DNA of 64,000 bases from Microbacterium sp. T32 (GCF_001619615.1 NZ_LQQP01000067.1:61439-125438), one strand, 5' to 3'; numbered from the stretch's first letter, positions 18,940-30,139 are shown. Notes: a model not told the origin generated them from the letters alone. Made by a program: numbers and translations.

Positions 18940-19012
18940 TGACCCCAACGGGATTCGAACCCGTGCTACCGCCGTGAAAGGGCGGCGTCCTAGGCCGCTA
19001 AACGATGGGGCC
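18940..19012 (-). tRNA. tRNA-Glu (TTC)
   Basis: 73 nt. Acceptor GGCCCCA pairs with TGGGGTC, anticodon loop CTTTCAC gives TTC, T-loop GGTTCGAATCC, discriminator A. CCA is not encoded. First gene of the operon; its promoter should lie between 19013 and the divergent M23 peptidase gene. Confidence 0.97.
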
Positions 19013-19227
19013 GGATGAACCCCGAATCGTGCGATTCCGTGCTCACTTGCCGACGACCGAGCCTACTTCATGATTTGTGAGATTGCCAATCGGGGGCGTG
19101 GCGCTCCGCTTCCCTGGCGTGTCGGCGGGCCAGACTGGTCCCCGGCAGCGGGAACTCGCCCTGTTGTTCGTGTGATTCGTGTTGCTACTGTGGTGCGAGT
19201 TGCGAACCGGTGAGATGAGGTAATCCC

Positions 19228-20658
19228 GTGACGCCTGAAACCCACGACGGCGCTGACGACTGCGGTTGTGCGCCGAGCCCGAGCGAGCGGGCTCGGCTCT
19301 GGCCTTCCGTCGATCGCCGAGGTGCCCTCATGCTCGGTGCGTTCGGCGCCGTCGCTCTCGGCACGATCGGGGTCACGGTCCCCACGCTGGCATCCTCATC
19401 GCCGGCGTTCGCTGCCGACTACCCCTCCTGGGCCGACGTCGAGGCCGCTCGGGCGAACGAGGCGGCCAAGGCTGCGGAGATCACGCGGATCCAGGGCCTG
19501 ATCGCGGGACTGCAGGCCGATGTCGAGCGCACCCAGGCCGAGGTCGTCGCCCGCTCGGACGAGTACTACGCCGCGCAGCAGGCGTTCTTCGACGCCGACT
19601 ATCGCGCCCAGCAGCTGCGCACCCAGGCGGATGCGGAAGCGGCCAAGGCCACGGATGCCGCGACGAAGGCCGGCAAGGTCGCCGCCCAGCTCTACAAGAC
19701 CGGTGGCGACGACACGTCGCTGGATCTCTTCTTCTCGAGTTCGGCCGCAACGGCGGACGATCTGCTCGCGAAGCTCGGCACGATGGACAAGCTGCTCGAG
19801 CGCAACCGCTCCGTCTACGCTGCCGCGGTCGCCGCGCGCGACAACGCGAAGAACCTGAGCGGTCAGGCCGATGACGCCAAGGCCGAGCGCGACCGTCTGC
19901 AGAAGGTCGCCGAAGACAAGATGGTCGCCGCTCAGCAGGCAGCCGACGCCGCGCAGGCGGCTCTCGCGGCGCAGCAGGCGAACCAGGTCGTGCTTCAGGC
20001 CCAGCTCGCTGCGCTGCAGGACACCACGGCGAAGACCGTGGCCGACTACCAGGCCGGCGTCGAGGCCGAGCGCAAGGCCCGCGAGGAGCGCGAGCGCAAG
20101 GCCCGTGAAGAGGCCGAGGCACGCGATCGTGCCGCCGCAGCCGCAGCTGCGGCCGCCGCAGCGAACAACGGTGGCGGTGGCGGTGGCGGCGGCGGCGGAG
20201 GCGGCGGCGGAGGTGGCGGCGGCGGAAGCGTCGGCGGCTCCGGATGGGCCCGGCCTTCCTCGGCGGGCACGACGTCGGGGTACGGACCGCGTACCGGTGA
20301 GTGCGGGCCGAACTACTGCGCGAGCACGTGGCATCTCGGCCTCGACTTCGGCGCCAGCTGCTGGTCTCCCATCTACGCCGCCGCGAGCGGCCGGGTCACG
20401 TATGCCGGTCCGAACGGGGGCTACGGCAACTACATCCGCATCCAGCACGATGACGGATCGGGCACCGGCTACGCCCACATCGTCAGCGGCGGCATCTACG
20501 TCTCCAGTGGTCAGCGCGTCTCTGCCGGTCAGCAGATCGCCGCGACGGGTCAGACGGGCAATTCGTTCGGATGCCACCTGCACTTCGAGGTCTACCCGCC
20601 CGGTGGTGGCACGACCGACCCCGCCCCGTGGCTGCGCAACCGCGGCGTCTGGGTCTGA
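19228..20658 (+). CDS. Secreted M23 (LytM/NlpD-type) peptidoglycan endopeptidase or divisome activator (476 aa)
   Basis: The N-terminal signal has a Tat-like DRRGALMLGAFGAVALGTIG stretch (near residues 30-50) and ends around SPAFA-AD. Residues about 60-300 form a long Ala/Lys/Glu coiled coil, then a run of about 19 glycines, then the M23 domain. That domain has HLGLDFG and CHLHFEV, giving the metal ligands H..D and HxH. The coiled coil plus LytM layout matches EnvC-like regulators of cell separation. All metal ligands are present, so it could be catalytic. A GTG start follows a GATGAGG RBS. Confidence 0.88.
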   Translation: MTPETHDGADDCGCAPSPSERARLWPSVDRRGALMLGAFGAVALGTIGVTVPTLASSSPAFAADYPSWADVEAARANEAAKAAEITRIQGLIAGLQADVERTQAEVVARSDEYYAAQQAFFDADYRAQQLRTQADAEAAKATDAATKAGKVAAQLYKTGGDDTSLDLFFSSSAATADDLLAKLGTMDKLLERNRSVYAAAVAARDNAKNLSGQADDAKAERDRLQKVAEDKMVAAQQAADAAQAALAAQQANQVVLQAQLAALQDTTAKTVADYQAGVEAERKAREERERKAREEAEARDRAAAAAAAAAAANNGGGGGGGGGGGGGGGGGGGSVGGSGWARPSSAGTTSGYGPRTGECGPNYCASTWHLGLDFGASCWSPIYAAASGRVTYAGPNGGYGNYIRIQHDDGSGTGYAHIVSGGIYVSSGQRVSAGQQIAATGQTGNSFGCHLHFEVYPPGGGTTDPAPWLRNRGVWV

Positions 20659-20667
20659 GCAACGCGA

Positions 20668-20701
20668 AAGCCCCCGGTCCAGTTGAGAGGACCGGGGGCT
20701 T
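20668..20701. terminator. Hairpin terminator between the M23 gene and ppa
   Basis: AAGCCCCCGGTCC (20668-20680) pairs perfectly with GGACCGGGGGCTT (20689-20701) around an 8-nt loop. It lies between convergent genes, so it can serve both. Confidence 0.8.
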
Positions 20702-20718
20702 CGTCGTGACCGGGAAGG

Positions 20719-21252
20719 TCAGAGCGTGTTGGGCGCTTCGCCCTCCCCCTGCGTCTTGGTCTGTGCGTCGTGCTCCTCGAACCGCGCGAACGCCTCGCCG
20801 ACCAGGCGCTCGGCCTCGGCGGCATCCGCCCACTCGTCGACCTTGACCCACTTGTTGGGCTCGAGGTCCTTGTAGTGCTCGAAGAAGTGCGAGATCTCCT
20901 TCTTCGTCCAGTCGTCGATGTCGCCGACGTCCTGGATGTGGTCCCAGCGCGGGTCCTTCGCGAGGACCGCGACGACCTTGTCGTCACCACCGGCCTCGTC
21001 GCTCATCTTCAGCACGCCGACGGGGCGCACCTTCGCGAGGATGCCGGGGTACAGGTCGCGGTCGAGGAGCACCAGCACGTCGAGCGGGTCGCCGTCCTCG
21101 CCGAGGGTGTTCTCGAAGAAGCCGTAGTTCGCCGGGTAACCGAACACCGTGTACAGGATGCGGTCGAGGAAGACCCGGCCGGTGCCGTGGTCGACCTCGT
21201 ACTTCACGCGGCTGCCGCGCGGGATCTCGATGACGGCGTCGTACGCGCCCAT
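20719..21252 (-). CDS. ppa: Inorganic pyrophosphatase (family I)
   Basis: Hydrolyses pyrophosphate to phosphate, pulling biosynthetic reactions forward. Active-site pieces: IEIPRGSRVKYEVD, GYPANYGFFENTLGEDGDPLDVLVLL with the metal-binding Asp cluster, VGVLKMSDEAGGDDKV, and the C-terminal HYKDLEPNKWVKV. The mature region is followed by an acidic, Gln-rich tail (HDAQTKTQGEGEAPNTL). ATG chosen with AAGGAGCACACGT upstream; total 177 residues. Divergent from tilS. Confidence 0.96.
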   Translation of the reverse strand: MGAYDAVIEIPRGSRVKYEVDHGTGRVFLDRILYTVFGYPANYGFFENTLGEDGDPLDVLVLLDRDLYPGILAKVRPVGVLKMSDEAGGDDKVVAVLAKDPRWDHIQDVGDIDDWTKKEISHFFEHYKDLEPNKWVKVDEWADAAEAERLVGEAFARFEEHDAQTKTQGEGEAPNTL

Positions 21253-21358
21253 ACGTGTGCTCCTTAGATCGATGGATTTCCGCGCCCAGCCTAGCCGGGG
21301 CGGTTCGGCTGCCGTCGGCTCGGGTTCTCGCCGCGACACAACGATTAGCGTGGATGCC

Positions 21359-22360
21359 ATGCACGAGCGACGCCCCGGACTCGATCCCGCCGTCGCCGAG
21401 GTGCGGCGGGCCGTGCGGTCGGGCCTCGACGGACGCGCCGGCGCGATCCTCGTCGCGCTGTCGGGAGGGGCGGATTCGCTCGCCCTCGCCGCGGCGACCG
21501 CGTTCGAAGCCCCGCGGCTCGGCATCCGGGCCGAGGCCGTCGTCATCGACCACCGGCTGCAGGACGGGTCGGCGACGATCGCCGAACGCGCGGCTGACAT
21601 CGCCCGGGGGCTCGGGCTCGCCGCTCGGGTGGTCGCGGTCGAGGTGCGCGGGGCGGGTGGTCCGGAGGCCGCGGCCCGCGACGCGCGTTATGCCGCCCTC
21701 GCGCGTGCCGCCGCGGAGACCGGGGCGGACGCCGTCCTTCTCGGCCACACCCTCGACGACCAGGCCGAGACGGTGCTTCTCGGCCTCGCGCGCGGGTCGG
21801 GTGCGGCGAGCCTGTCCGGCATGTCTCCCGAGCGGAGGGATGCCACCGGCCCGGTGTGGTTGCGTCCGCTTCTCGGCGTCCGTCGAGAGGTGACCGCGGC
21901 CGCGTGCGTCGCGGAGGGGTTGGATCCGTGGCGCGACCCCCACAACCTCGACCCCGCATACGCGCGCGTGCGCGTCCGCGAGACCGTCCTTCCGACGCTC
22001 GAGCGCGAACTGGGGCCGGGGGTCGCCGAGGCGCTCGCCCGCACCGCGGAGCAGCTGCGCGAGGACGCGGCGGCGTTCCAGGACATGATCGACGAGACGA
22101 TCGAGGACATCGTCGAGCACGCCGAAGCCGGGATCTCGGTGTCGGTCGCGGCGCTGGCCGCGAATCCCGCGGCGCTTCGAAATCGCATCGTGCGCTACGT
22201 CGTCGACAGCGAGTTCGGCGTCGCCCTGACCCGCGCGCAGACCCTCGAGGTCGCCCGGCTCGCGACCGACTGGCACGGACAGGGCCCCATCGACCTGCCC
22301 GGATGCGTCGCTCGACGCGTCGGCGGGCGGATCGAGATCGTCGCGCGGGCGGCATCCTGA
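21359..22360 (+). CDS. tilS: tRNA(Ile)-lysidine synthetase
   Basis: Modifies C34 of the CAU-anticodon tRNA-Ile to lysidine so that it reads AUA. The N-terminal PP-loop ATPase motif is VALSGGADSLALAAA near residue 32. GHTLDDQAETVLLGLARGSG and WRDPHNLDPAYARVRVRETVLP are family signatures. It is short (333 residues), lacking the extra C-terminal domain of E. coli TilS, as is usual in actinobacteria. An in-frame GTG lies 9 nt upstream of the chosen ATG. First of the tilS-hpt-ftsH cluster. Confidence 0.92.
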   Translation: MHERRPGLDPAVAEVRRAVRSGLDGRAGAILVALSGGADSLALAAATAFEAPRLGIRAEAVVIDHRLQDGSATIAERAADIARGLGLAARVVAVEVRGAGGPEAAARDARYAALARAAAETGADAVLLGHTLDDQAETVLLGLARGSGAASLSGMSPERRDATGPVWLRPLLGVRREVTAAACVAEGLDPWRDPHNLDPAYARVRVRETVLPTLERELGPGVAEALARTAEQLREDAAAFQDMIDETIEDIVEHAEAGISVSVAALAANPAALRNRIVRYVVDSEFGVALTRAQTLEVARLATDWHGQGPIDLPGCVARRVGGRIEIVARAAS

Positions 22361-22383
22361 TTCCTGCTGCGTAGACTTTCAGG

Positions 22384-22935
22384 ATGCGCGCGGCCGATAT
22401 TTCCGACGACATCAGCGAAGTCCTCCTCACCGAGGAGCAGATCCACGGCAAGCTCGCCGAACTCGCCGCGCAGGTCGCGCAAGATTACGCCGGGCGCGAC
22501 GTCGTGCTCGTGGGCGTGCTGAAGGGCGCCGTCATGGTGATGGCCGACTTCGCCCGCCACCTGCCGATCCACATCACGATGGACTGGATGGCCGTGTCCT
22601 CGTACGGGGCGAGTACGCGCTCGAGCGGTGTCGTGCAGATCCGCAAGGACCTCGACACCGACATCACGGGCAAGCACGTCCTGATCGTCGAGGACATCAT
22701 CGACTCCGGCCTGACCCTCAGCTGGCTGCTGGAGAACTTCGCCTCTCGCGGTGCCGCGTCGGTCGAAGTCCTCGCGCTCCTGCGCAAGCCCGACGCGATG
22801 AAGGTCGAGGTGGAGTGCCGCTACGTCGGGTTCGACATCCCCAACGACTTCGTCATCGGCTACGGGCTCGACTACGCCGAGAAGTACCGCAACCTGCGCG
22901 ACGTCGCCGTGCTCGCGCCGCACGTCTACTCCTGA
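22384..22935 (+). CDS. hpt: Hypoxanthine phosphoribosyltransferase
   Basis: Purine salvage: hypoxanthine or guanine plus PRPP to IMP or GMP. The PRPP-binding motif VLIVEDIIDSGLTL lies near residues 99-112. MDWMAVSSYGASTRSSG (the flexible loop) and CRYVGFDIPNDFVIGYGLDYAEKYRNL (base site) are intact. At 183 residues it is full length. It sits 23 nt after tilS, the order conserved across actinobacteria and firmicutes ahead of ftsH. Confidence 0.96.
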   Translation: MRAADISDDISEVLLTEEQIHGKLAELAAQVAQDYAGRDVVLVGVLKGAVMVMADFARHLPIHITMDWMAVSSYGASTRSSGVVQIRKDLDTDITGKHVLIVEDIIDSGLTLSWLLENFASRGAASVEVLALLRKPDAMKVEVECRYVGFDIPNDFVIGYGLDYAEKYRNLRDVAVLAPHVYS

Positions 22936-23084
22936 CGGCGGTCGGGACGCCGCGCGCCGGGGCGTGGCATCCGTGGTCCCGGTACGCCCACGACGAACGC
23001 ACAGTCTCGGCATAGCCGTCGGGCGTTACCCTGTTTGAACCGCTTTTCCCCGAGCGGATCACGAAAGGGCTGGGCTCGCCCACC

Positions 23085-25091
<2,007 letters not shown>

Positions 25092-25097
25092 GGCGCC

Positions 25098-25688
25098 GTG
25101 GCCGTCGACCGGGAGCGCGTGTCGGCGCTCGTACGCGAGCTGCTCGAGGCGATCGGGGAGAACCCCGATCGCCCGGGCCTCCGGCAGACTCCGGCGCGCG
25201 TGGCGGATTCCTGGACCGAGTTCTTCGGGGGAGTGGGGCAGGATGCCACGGCCCCGCTGCAGCACACGATCTCGGTGAGCCGCGGGCCGGCGCCGGACAC
25301 CCTGCCCTCCGGGGCGGTGATGCTCCGGGACATCGCGTTCCGTTCGATGTGCGAGCACCACCTGCTGCCGTTCCGCGGTCGGGCGCACGTCGCGTATCTG
25401 CCGGGTGAGCGGGTCGTGGGACTCGGGGCGCTGCCGCGCGTGATCGACATCCTCGCGGCCCGCCCGCAGGTGCAGGAGCGGCTCGGCGAACAGGTGGCCG
25501 ACACGATCGCCGGCGCTCTCGACGCGCGGGGCGTGCTGGTGATCCTGGATGCCGAGCACGAGTGCGTCACGATGCGCGGGGGTCGTCAGCCCGACGCGTC
25601 GACCGTCACGATCGCCGCGCGCGGGGTCTACACCGACCCGGCCGGCCGCGCCGAGCTCGTCGCGCTGATCGGGCGGGACCGCCCGTGA
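25098..25688 (+). CDS. folE: GTP cyclohydrolase I
   Basis: First committed step of folate synthesis: GTP to 7,8-dihydroneopterin triphosphate. NPDRPGLRQTPARVADSW, the zinc-site SMCEHHLLPFRG (Cys-Glu-His-His), GLGALPRVIDILA and HECVTMRG mark the family. 196 residues is normal. GTG start 6 nt after ftsH; the stop overlaps the folP GTG (GTGA). Confidence 0.96.
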   Translation: MAVDRERVSALVRELLEAIGENPDRPGLRQTPARVADSWTEFFGGVGQDATAPLQHTISVSRGPAPDTLPSGAVMLRDIAFRSMCEHHLLPFRGRAHVAYLPGERVVGLGALPRVIDILAARPQVQERLGEQVADTIAGALDARGVLVILDAEHECVTMRGGRQPDASTVTIAARGVYTDPAGRAELVALIGRDRP

Positions 25689-26476
25689 CGCTCGTGATGG
25701 GCATCCTCAACGTCACCCCCGATTCCTTCAGCGACGGCGGTCGTTTCCTCGACCCCGACGTCGCGATCGCGCACGGGCGTTCCCTCGCGGCCCAGGGGGC
25801 CGACCTGCTGGACGTCGGCGGCGAATCGACCCGGCCCGGTGCGGATCGCGTCGCACCGCGGATCGAGCAGCAGCGTGTTCTCCCGGTCGTGGAGGTGCTG
25901 GCATCCGAGGGTCTGTTCGTCAGCATCGACACGATGAACGCCGCGACGGCGCGGGCCGCCGTGGCGGCGGGGGCGCGTCTGGTCAACGACGTCTCCGGTG
26001 GACTCGCGGATGCCGAGATGCTCGCGGCCGTCGCCGAGTCCGATGCGGAGATCGCGCTGGGACACTGGCGCGGGCCGTCATCCGAGATGTACGCGCGAGC
26101 CGATTACGACGACGTGGTGGCCGAGGTGCTCGGTGAGCTTGCGGAGCGGGTCGACGCGGCCGAGGCCGCGGGCATCCCGAGGTCTCGGATCGTCGTAGAT
26201 CCCGGCATCGGTTTCGGCAAGCGCGGCGATCAAAACTGGCAGGTGCTGCGCGCGCTGCCGCGGCTGGCGGGGCTCGGCTGTCGCGTCCTGGTGGGCACGA
26301 GCCGCAAGCGGTTCTTGGCGGATGTGCTCGGCGCGGATGCCGACCTCCCCCGCCGCGACCTCGCGACCGCCGTCACCAGCGTCCTGGCCGAGCGCGCCGG
26401 CGCCTGGGCCGTACGCGTGCACGACGTTCCGACCACTCGCGACGCGCTCGCCGTCGCCCGCGCCTGGGAGGCCTGA
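25685..26476 (+). CDS. folP: Dihydropteroate synthase
   Basis: Condenses dihydropterin pyrophosphate with p-aminobenzoate; the sulfonamide target. Motifs: MGILNVTPDSFSDGG, DVGGESTRPGA, SIDTMNAATARAAV, VDPGIGFGKRGDQNW and LVGTSRKRFL. Start is the GTG sharing GTGA with the folE stop, giving 263 residues; the next ATG (25697) begins MGILNVTPD and would also work. Translationally coupled on both sides. Confidence 0.95.
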   Translation: MTLVMGILNVTPDSFSDGGRFLDPDVAIAHGRSLAAQGADLLDVGGESTRPGADRVAPRIEQQRVLPVVEVLASEGLFVSIDTMNAATARAAVAAGARLVNDVSGGLADAEMLAAVAESDAEIALGHWRGPSSEMYARADYDDVVAEVLGELAERVDAAEAAGIPRSRIVVDPGIGFGKRGDQNWQVLRALPRLAGLGCRVLVGTSRKRFLADVLGADADLPRRDLATAVTSVLAERAGAWAVRVHDVPTTRDALAVARAWEA

Positions 26477-26844
26477 TGGACTTCGCCGACGAGATCACGC
26501 TGACGGGGGTACGCGCCTTCGGCTTCCACGGCGTGTACGCCGAGGAGAAGCGCGAGGGGCAGGAGTTCGTCGTCGACGTCGCGTTGCAGCTGTCACTGCG
26601 TCCGGCAGCCGAATCGGATGCCGTCGTGGACACCGTGCACTACGGCGAGCTCGCCGAACGCGTCGTCGCGCACGTCGAGAACGACCCCGTCGATCTCCTC
26701 GAGACCCTGGCGCAGCGAATCGCCGATGACGTGCTGTCCGACGAGCGGGTGATGCTCGTGACGGTGACCGTGCACAAGCCGCAGGCGCCGATCACGGTGC
26801 CGTTCGGCGACGTGTCGGTGACGATCCGGAGGGGCCGCGCGTGA
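26476..26844 (+). CDS. folB: Dihydroneopterin aldolase
   Basis: Converts 7,8-dihydroneopterin to 6-hydroxymethyl-dihydropterin and glycolaldehyde. ITLTGVRAFGFHGVYAEEKREGQEF gives the conserved Tyr and Glu. VHYGELAERVV and VTVTVHKPQAPI (catalytic Lys) close the fold. 122 residues, normal. Start overlaps the folP stop by one base (TGATG); the stop overlaps folK by 4 nt. Confidence 0.95.
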   Translation: MDFADEITLTGVRAFGFHGVYAEEKREGQEFVVDVALQLSLRPAAESDAVVDTVHYGELAERVVAHVENDPVDLLETLAQRIADDVLSDERVMLVTVTVHKPQAPITVPFGDVSVTIRRGRA

Positions 26845-27470
26845 GTGTTCGCCTCGCTCACGGCATCGGCGACCCGCCCGCCCACGATCCGATCGCAGCG
26901 GTCGTCGCGCTCGGTGCCAACCTCGGTGCCCGCGCCGAAACGCTCGCCGCGGCCGTCGAGGAGCTCCGGCTCTTGCCGCTGACCACCGACGTGCGCGTGT
27001 CGGAGCCGATCGAGACCGTGGCCGTGACGCTCACGGGCGAGGATGCGGACGCCCCGCGATACCTCAACGCCGTGGCTCTGCTGCAGACGCGCCTCGCTCC
27101 GACGACCCTGCTGCGCGAGCTCCACCGCATCGAGGCCGAGCACGGCCGCGTGCGGCGCGAGAAGTGGGGCGACCGCACGCTCGACCTCGACCTGATCACC
27201 TACGGTGACGAGCGCATCGACGACGAGCGGCTGACGGTTCCCCATCCACGTGCGCACGAGCGCGAGTTCGTGCTCGCTCCGTGGGTGGCGATCGACCCGG
27301 ATGCCGTGATCCCCGGCCGCGGTCGCGTGGACGCGCTGCTGGCGGGTGTGCGCGGCGGTGGGACGCGTGACGCTCGGTCGGTTGACGAAGCCGGGCATGA
27401 CGCTCGGTCGGTCGACGGGGCGGGGCAGGACGCGCCGTCGGCCAGTGCCGAGGAGAGGGGGACGCAGTGA
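26841..27470 (+). CDS. folK: 6-hydroxymethyl-dihydropterin pyrophosphokinase
   Basis: Pyrophosphorylates hydroxymethyl-dihydropterin to give the FolP substrate. VVALGANLGARAETLAAAV, YLNAVALLQT, RIEAEHGRVRREKWGDRTLDLDLITYG and VPHPRAHEREFVLAPW are the diagnostic segments. GTG start. The domain ends near residue 172. The last 35 residues are a repeated polar tail (DARSVDEAGH, DARSVDGAGQ, DAPSAS) encoded by a direct DNA repeat and not part of the fold. Confidence 0.94.
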   Translation: MSVRLAHGIGDPPAHDPIAAVVALGANLGARAETLAAAVEELRLLPLTTDVRVSEPIETVAVTLTGEDADAPRYLNAVALLQTRLAPTTLLRELHRIEAEHGRVRREKWGDRTLDLDLITYGDERIDDERLTVPHPRAHEREFVLAPWVAIDPDAVIPGRGRVDALLAGVRGGGTRDARSVDEAGHDARSVDGAGQDAPSASAEERGTQ

Positions 27471-27961
27471 AGCGGACAGGGGCGACGATCCTCCTGATCG
27501 CGGCGCTCGTAGGTCTCGTCGTCGGGTTCCTCGTCGACACCGTGCTCACGTCGACGGGGCGTCCCACTTTCGTGCCCGCGGCGAGTCTGCCGACCATCCT
27601 CGTGCTTCTGGGCGCTGTCGTCGTGGCGTTAGCCGTGCCGATCTTCCGGGCGTCGCGGGGCCGCAGCGGCCGGCGCATCGACCCGTTCCGGGCCCTGCGG
27701 ATCGCGATGCTGGCGAAGGCCTCCTCTCTCGTGGGCGCAGCCGCGACCGGCTTCGCGCTGGGGCTTCTCACTTTCGTCTTCACACGTCCCTTCACTCCGT
27801 CGTTAGGCTCATTGGGGTCGATCATCGCGACGGCCGTGTGTGGTGCCCTCCTCGTCGTCGCGGGACTCGTGGCCGAGCAGCTGTGCACCATCCGGAAGGA
27901 CGACGATGACGAACACCCCGGATCTTCCGGAGCGCACCCCGACGCCGGTTCCCCCGCCTGA
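27467..27961 (+). CDS. DUF3180 membrane protein (164 aa)
   Basis: Four hydrophobic helices in 164 residues: about 4-22, 38-57, 83-103 and 111-132. The spacing and position straight after folK match DUF3180 proteins, found in this location across actinobacteria (for example next to folK in mycobacteria). Function unknown. Start overlaps folK by 4 nt; its 3' end overlaps the next gene by 56 nt. Confidence 0.88.
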   Translation: MKRTGATILLIAALVGLVVGFLVDTVLTSTGRPTFVPAASLPTILVLLGAVVVALAVPIFRASRGRSGRRIDPFRALRIAMLAKASSLVGAAATGFALGLLTFVFTRPFTPSLGSLGSIIATAVCGALLVVAGLVAEQLCTIRKDDDDEHPGSSGAHPDAGSPA

Positions 27962-28502
27962 GTCCACGGCATCCGTGCTCGACGATGCGACGTATTCGCG
28001 CATCCTCGAGCCGCGCGGCCCCGGGCGGTTGCCCCTCGGGGACGGCACGTGGCACCAGCTCGCGCGCGCGTACGTGCGGGTGCAGCTGATCTCGCAGGGT
28101 GCCGTGTTCGCGGTGGCGCTCGCCGCCGCCATCGTCGTCCAGGTTCTGAGTGGTGTCTTCTGGCAGTGGATCCCCGCCGGCGCGATCCTGCTCATCACGG
28201 CGATCACGATGATCATCACGCCGCGCCAGGCGCGCGCGTTCGGATACCAGCTGCGGCGTGATGACCTCGTGTTCCGCCGGGGGATCCTCTGGCAGCGCGT
28301 CGTGGCCGTGCCGTACGGCCGCATGCAGCTTGTCGACATCACGCACGGTCCGCTCGACCGCGGCTTCGGGATCGCACAGCTCAAGCTCGTCACGGCGGCC
28401 GCCTCCTCGGGTATCACCATCCCGGGCCTGACGCAGGCCGCCGCAGAGCAGCTGCGCGACACCCTCATCGACGTCGCCGAGACCCGCCGGACCGGGCTGT
28501 GA
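27906..28502 (+). CDS. Membrane-bound bacterial PH-domain protein, YdbS-like (198 aa)
   Basis: Two transmembrane helices (about residues 60-77 and 82-98) are followed by a bPH2 domain: AFGYQLRRDDLVFRRGILWQRVVAVPYGRM and QLVDITHGPLDRGFGIAQLKLVTAA. This is the short partner in the YdbS/YdbT pair; the long partner follows, overlapping by 4 nt. Such pairs are membrane proteins of unclear function, with links to stress resistance in Bacillus. ATG chosen; the frame is open further upstream inside DUF3180. Confidence 0.85.
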   Translation: MTNTPDLPERTPTPVPPPESTASVLDDATYSRILEPRGPGRLPLGDGTWHQLARAYVRVQLISQGAVFAVALAAAIVVQVLSGVFWQWIPAGAILLITAITMIITPRQARAFGYQLRRDDLVFRRGILWQRVVAVPYGRMQLVDITHGPLDRGFGIAQLKLVTAAASSGITIPGLTQAAAEQLRDTLIDVAETRRTGL

Positions 28503-30139
28503 CCGATCCGTCGCGTCCGGGCGGGGCGCTGCCTGGGGACGGTGCGCTCGGTGCTGCGCCGCCGGGCCATGCTTCGTCCGCTCACGACGGGGTGCCTCCC
28601 CGGGCGCTCGTGCGGTCGCCGCTGAGCGACGGCGAGTGGCAGCGCCTGCACCCCCTCACGCCACTGCTGCGCGGCGGGCTGTTCCTCGTCGTGATGATCG
28701 GTGTGATCGTCGCGAACCTGCGCGAGCGGTTGATCGAGCTGTTCCTGCCCGCCGTGACGGATCTGCCGCCCGGCGTCATCCCACCCGACCCGGTCGACTT
28801 CATCCTGGCCCACAACCTCATCCTGATCGCCGGGGGTGGGGCGCTCGCGGTGCTCATCGTGCTGCTCGTCATCTTCCGGTTGTCGTGGCGGTTCCACACC
28901 TTCCGGATCAGCGACGACGACGTCGAGGTTCGGTCCGGAGTCCTCTTCCGCACGCACCGTCGGGCCCCGCTCGACCGTGTCCAGGGCGTCAACCTGACGC
29001 GGCCGCTGGTGGCACGTCTCCTGGGCCTCGCGAAGCTGGAGGTGGTCGGTGCCGGTCTCGACTCCAACGTGAAGCTCGAGTACCTGTCCGCGCCTGCGGC
29101 TGAAACCGTCCGCGGCGACATTCTGCGGTTGGCATCCGGTCGCCGCCTGGCGGAGCGCGGCGCGGCCGCGGTCGCATCCGGGTCTCCGGTCCAGCAGGCG
29201 GCCGATGCGGTGGCCGCCGGCATCCAGGGCATCGTCGACGGCGAGGACTTCTCCGACGCCGAACCCGAGAGCATCGTGCGGATCCCGTTCGGGCGTCTCG
29301 TCGCGTCGCGGGTGCTGAGCGGTTCCACGTTGACGCTCGTGGCGTTGATCGCCGCGATCATCGTCGCGGCCTCGTTCTCGACGCTGTGGGTGCTGTTCAC
29401 GATGGTTCCTGCCTTCCTGGCTTTCGGGGCCTACTACGTGCGTTCGATCGCGCGGGGACTGCGGTACGCGATCGCCCCCAGCCCCGATGGGGTACGGCTC
29501 ACGTCGGGCTTGTTCACGACGGTGAGCGAGGTGCTCCCCCCGGGTCGTGTCCACGCGATCGAGGTGCACCAGCCCCTGATGTGGCGCCCGTTCGGGTGGT
29601 GGAGCATCTCGGTCAACCGGCTGACGGGCCACAGCCGCGGGTCGTCGGACTCGAACGCGGATCCGTTCGCGACCGTACTCCCCATCGGGACGCGCGAGGA
29701 CGTCGAGCGCGTGCTGGGGATTCTCCTCCCGGCCCTCCCCGCCGACGAATGGACGTACGTCTTCCGCCACGGCATCCTGGGCCCGGTGGACGACGACCCG
29801 TACGTGAGCACACCCCGTCGGGTCTGGCTGTTGCGACCCCTGTCGTGGCGGCGCAATGGCGCCGTCGTCTCGGCGGACGCGATCTTCCTCCGCCGCGGCT
29901 GGGCGCACCGCACCCTCGCAGTCATCCCTCTGGCGCGGCTGCAGTCCATCGGGCTGCGGCAGGGGCCGCTCGCCCGGGCGACCCGCACGGCGACTCTCGC
30001 CGCGCACGTGATCCCCGGCACGGTCCGGACCTCGGTCGGAGCTCTCGACCGGGATGCCGCGCTCGCGCTGTTCGACGACGCCGCCCGCGCGACGGTCGCG
30101 GCGGCGGCGGGCGACCGGAGCCACCGGTGGGCCGGATGA
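28499..30139 (+). CDS. Membrane protein with repeated bacterial PH domains, YdbT-like (546 aa)
   Basis: Helices near residues 58-80, 98-122 and 280-315 alternate with PH-like segments: FRISDDDVEVRSGVLFRTHRRAPLDRVQGVNL, GVRLTSGLFTTVSEVLPPGRVHAIEVHQ and DAIFLRRGWAHRTLAVIPLARLQSIGL. All three carry the bPH2 pattern of a strand, RxG and a basic loop leading to a conserved Gln. GTG start overlapping the short PH partner. Function unknown. Confidence 0.85.
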   Translation: MTDPSRPGGALPGDGALGAAPPGHASSAHDGVPPRALVRSPLSDGEWQRLHPLTPLLRGGLFLVVMIGVIVANLRERLIELFLPAVTDLPPGVIPPDPVDFILAHNLILIAGGGALAVLIVLLVIFRLSWRFHTFRISDDDVEVRSGVLFRTHRRAPLDRVQGVNLTRPLVARLLGLAKLEVVGAGLDSNVKLEYLSAPAAETVRGDILRLASGRRLAERGAAAVASGSPVQQAADAVAAGIQGIVDGEDFSDAEPESIVRIPFGRLVASRVLSGSTLTLVALIAAIIVAASFSTLWVLFTMVPAFLAFGAYYVRSIARGLRYAIAPSPDGVRLTSGLFTTVSEVLPPGRVHAIEVHQPLMWRPFGWWSISVNRLTGHSRGSSDSNADPFATVLPIGTREDVERVLGILLPALPADEWTYVFRHGILGPVDDDPYVSTPRRVWLLRPLSWRRNGAVVSADAIFLRRGWAHRTLAVIPLARLQSIGLRQGPLARATRTATLAAHVIPGTVRTSVGALDRDAALALFDDAARATVAAAAGDRSHRWAG

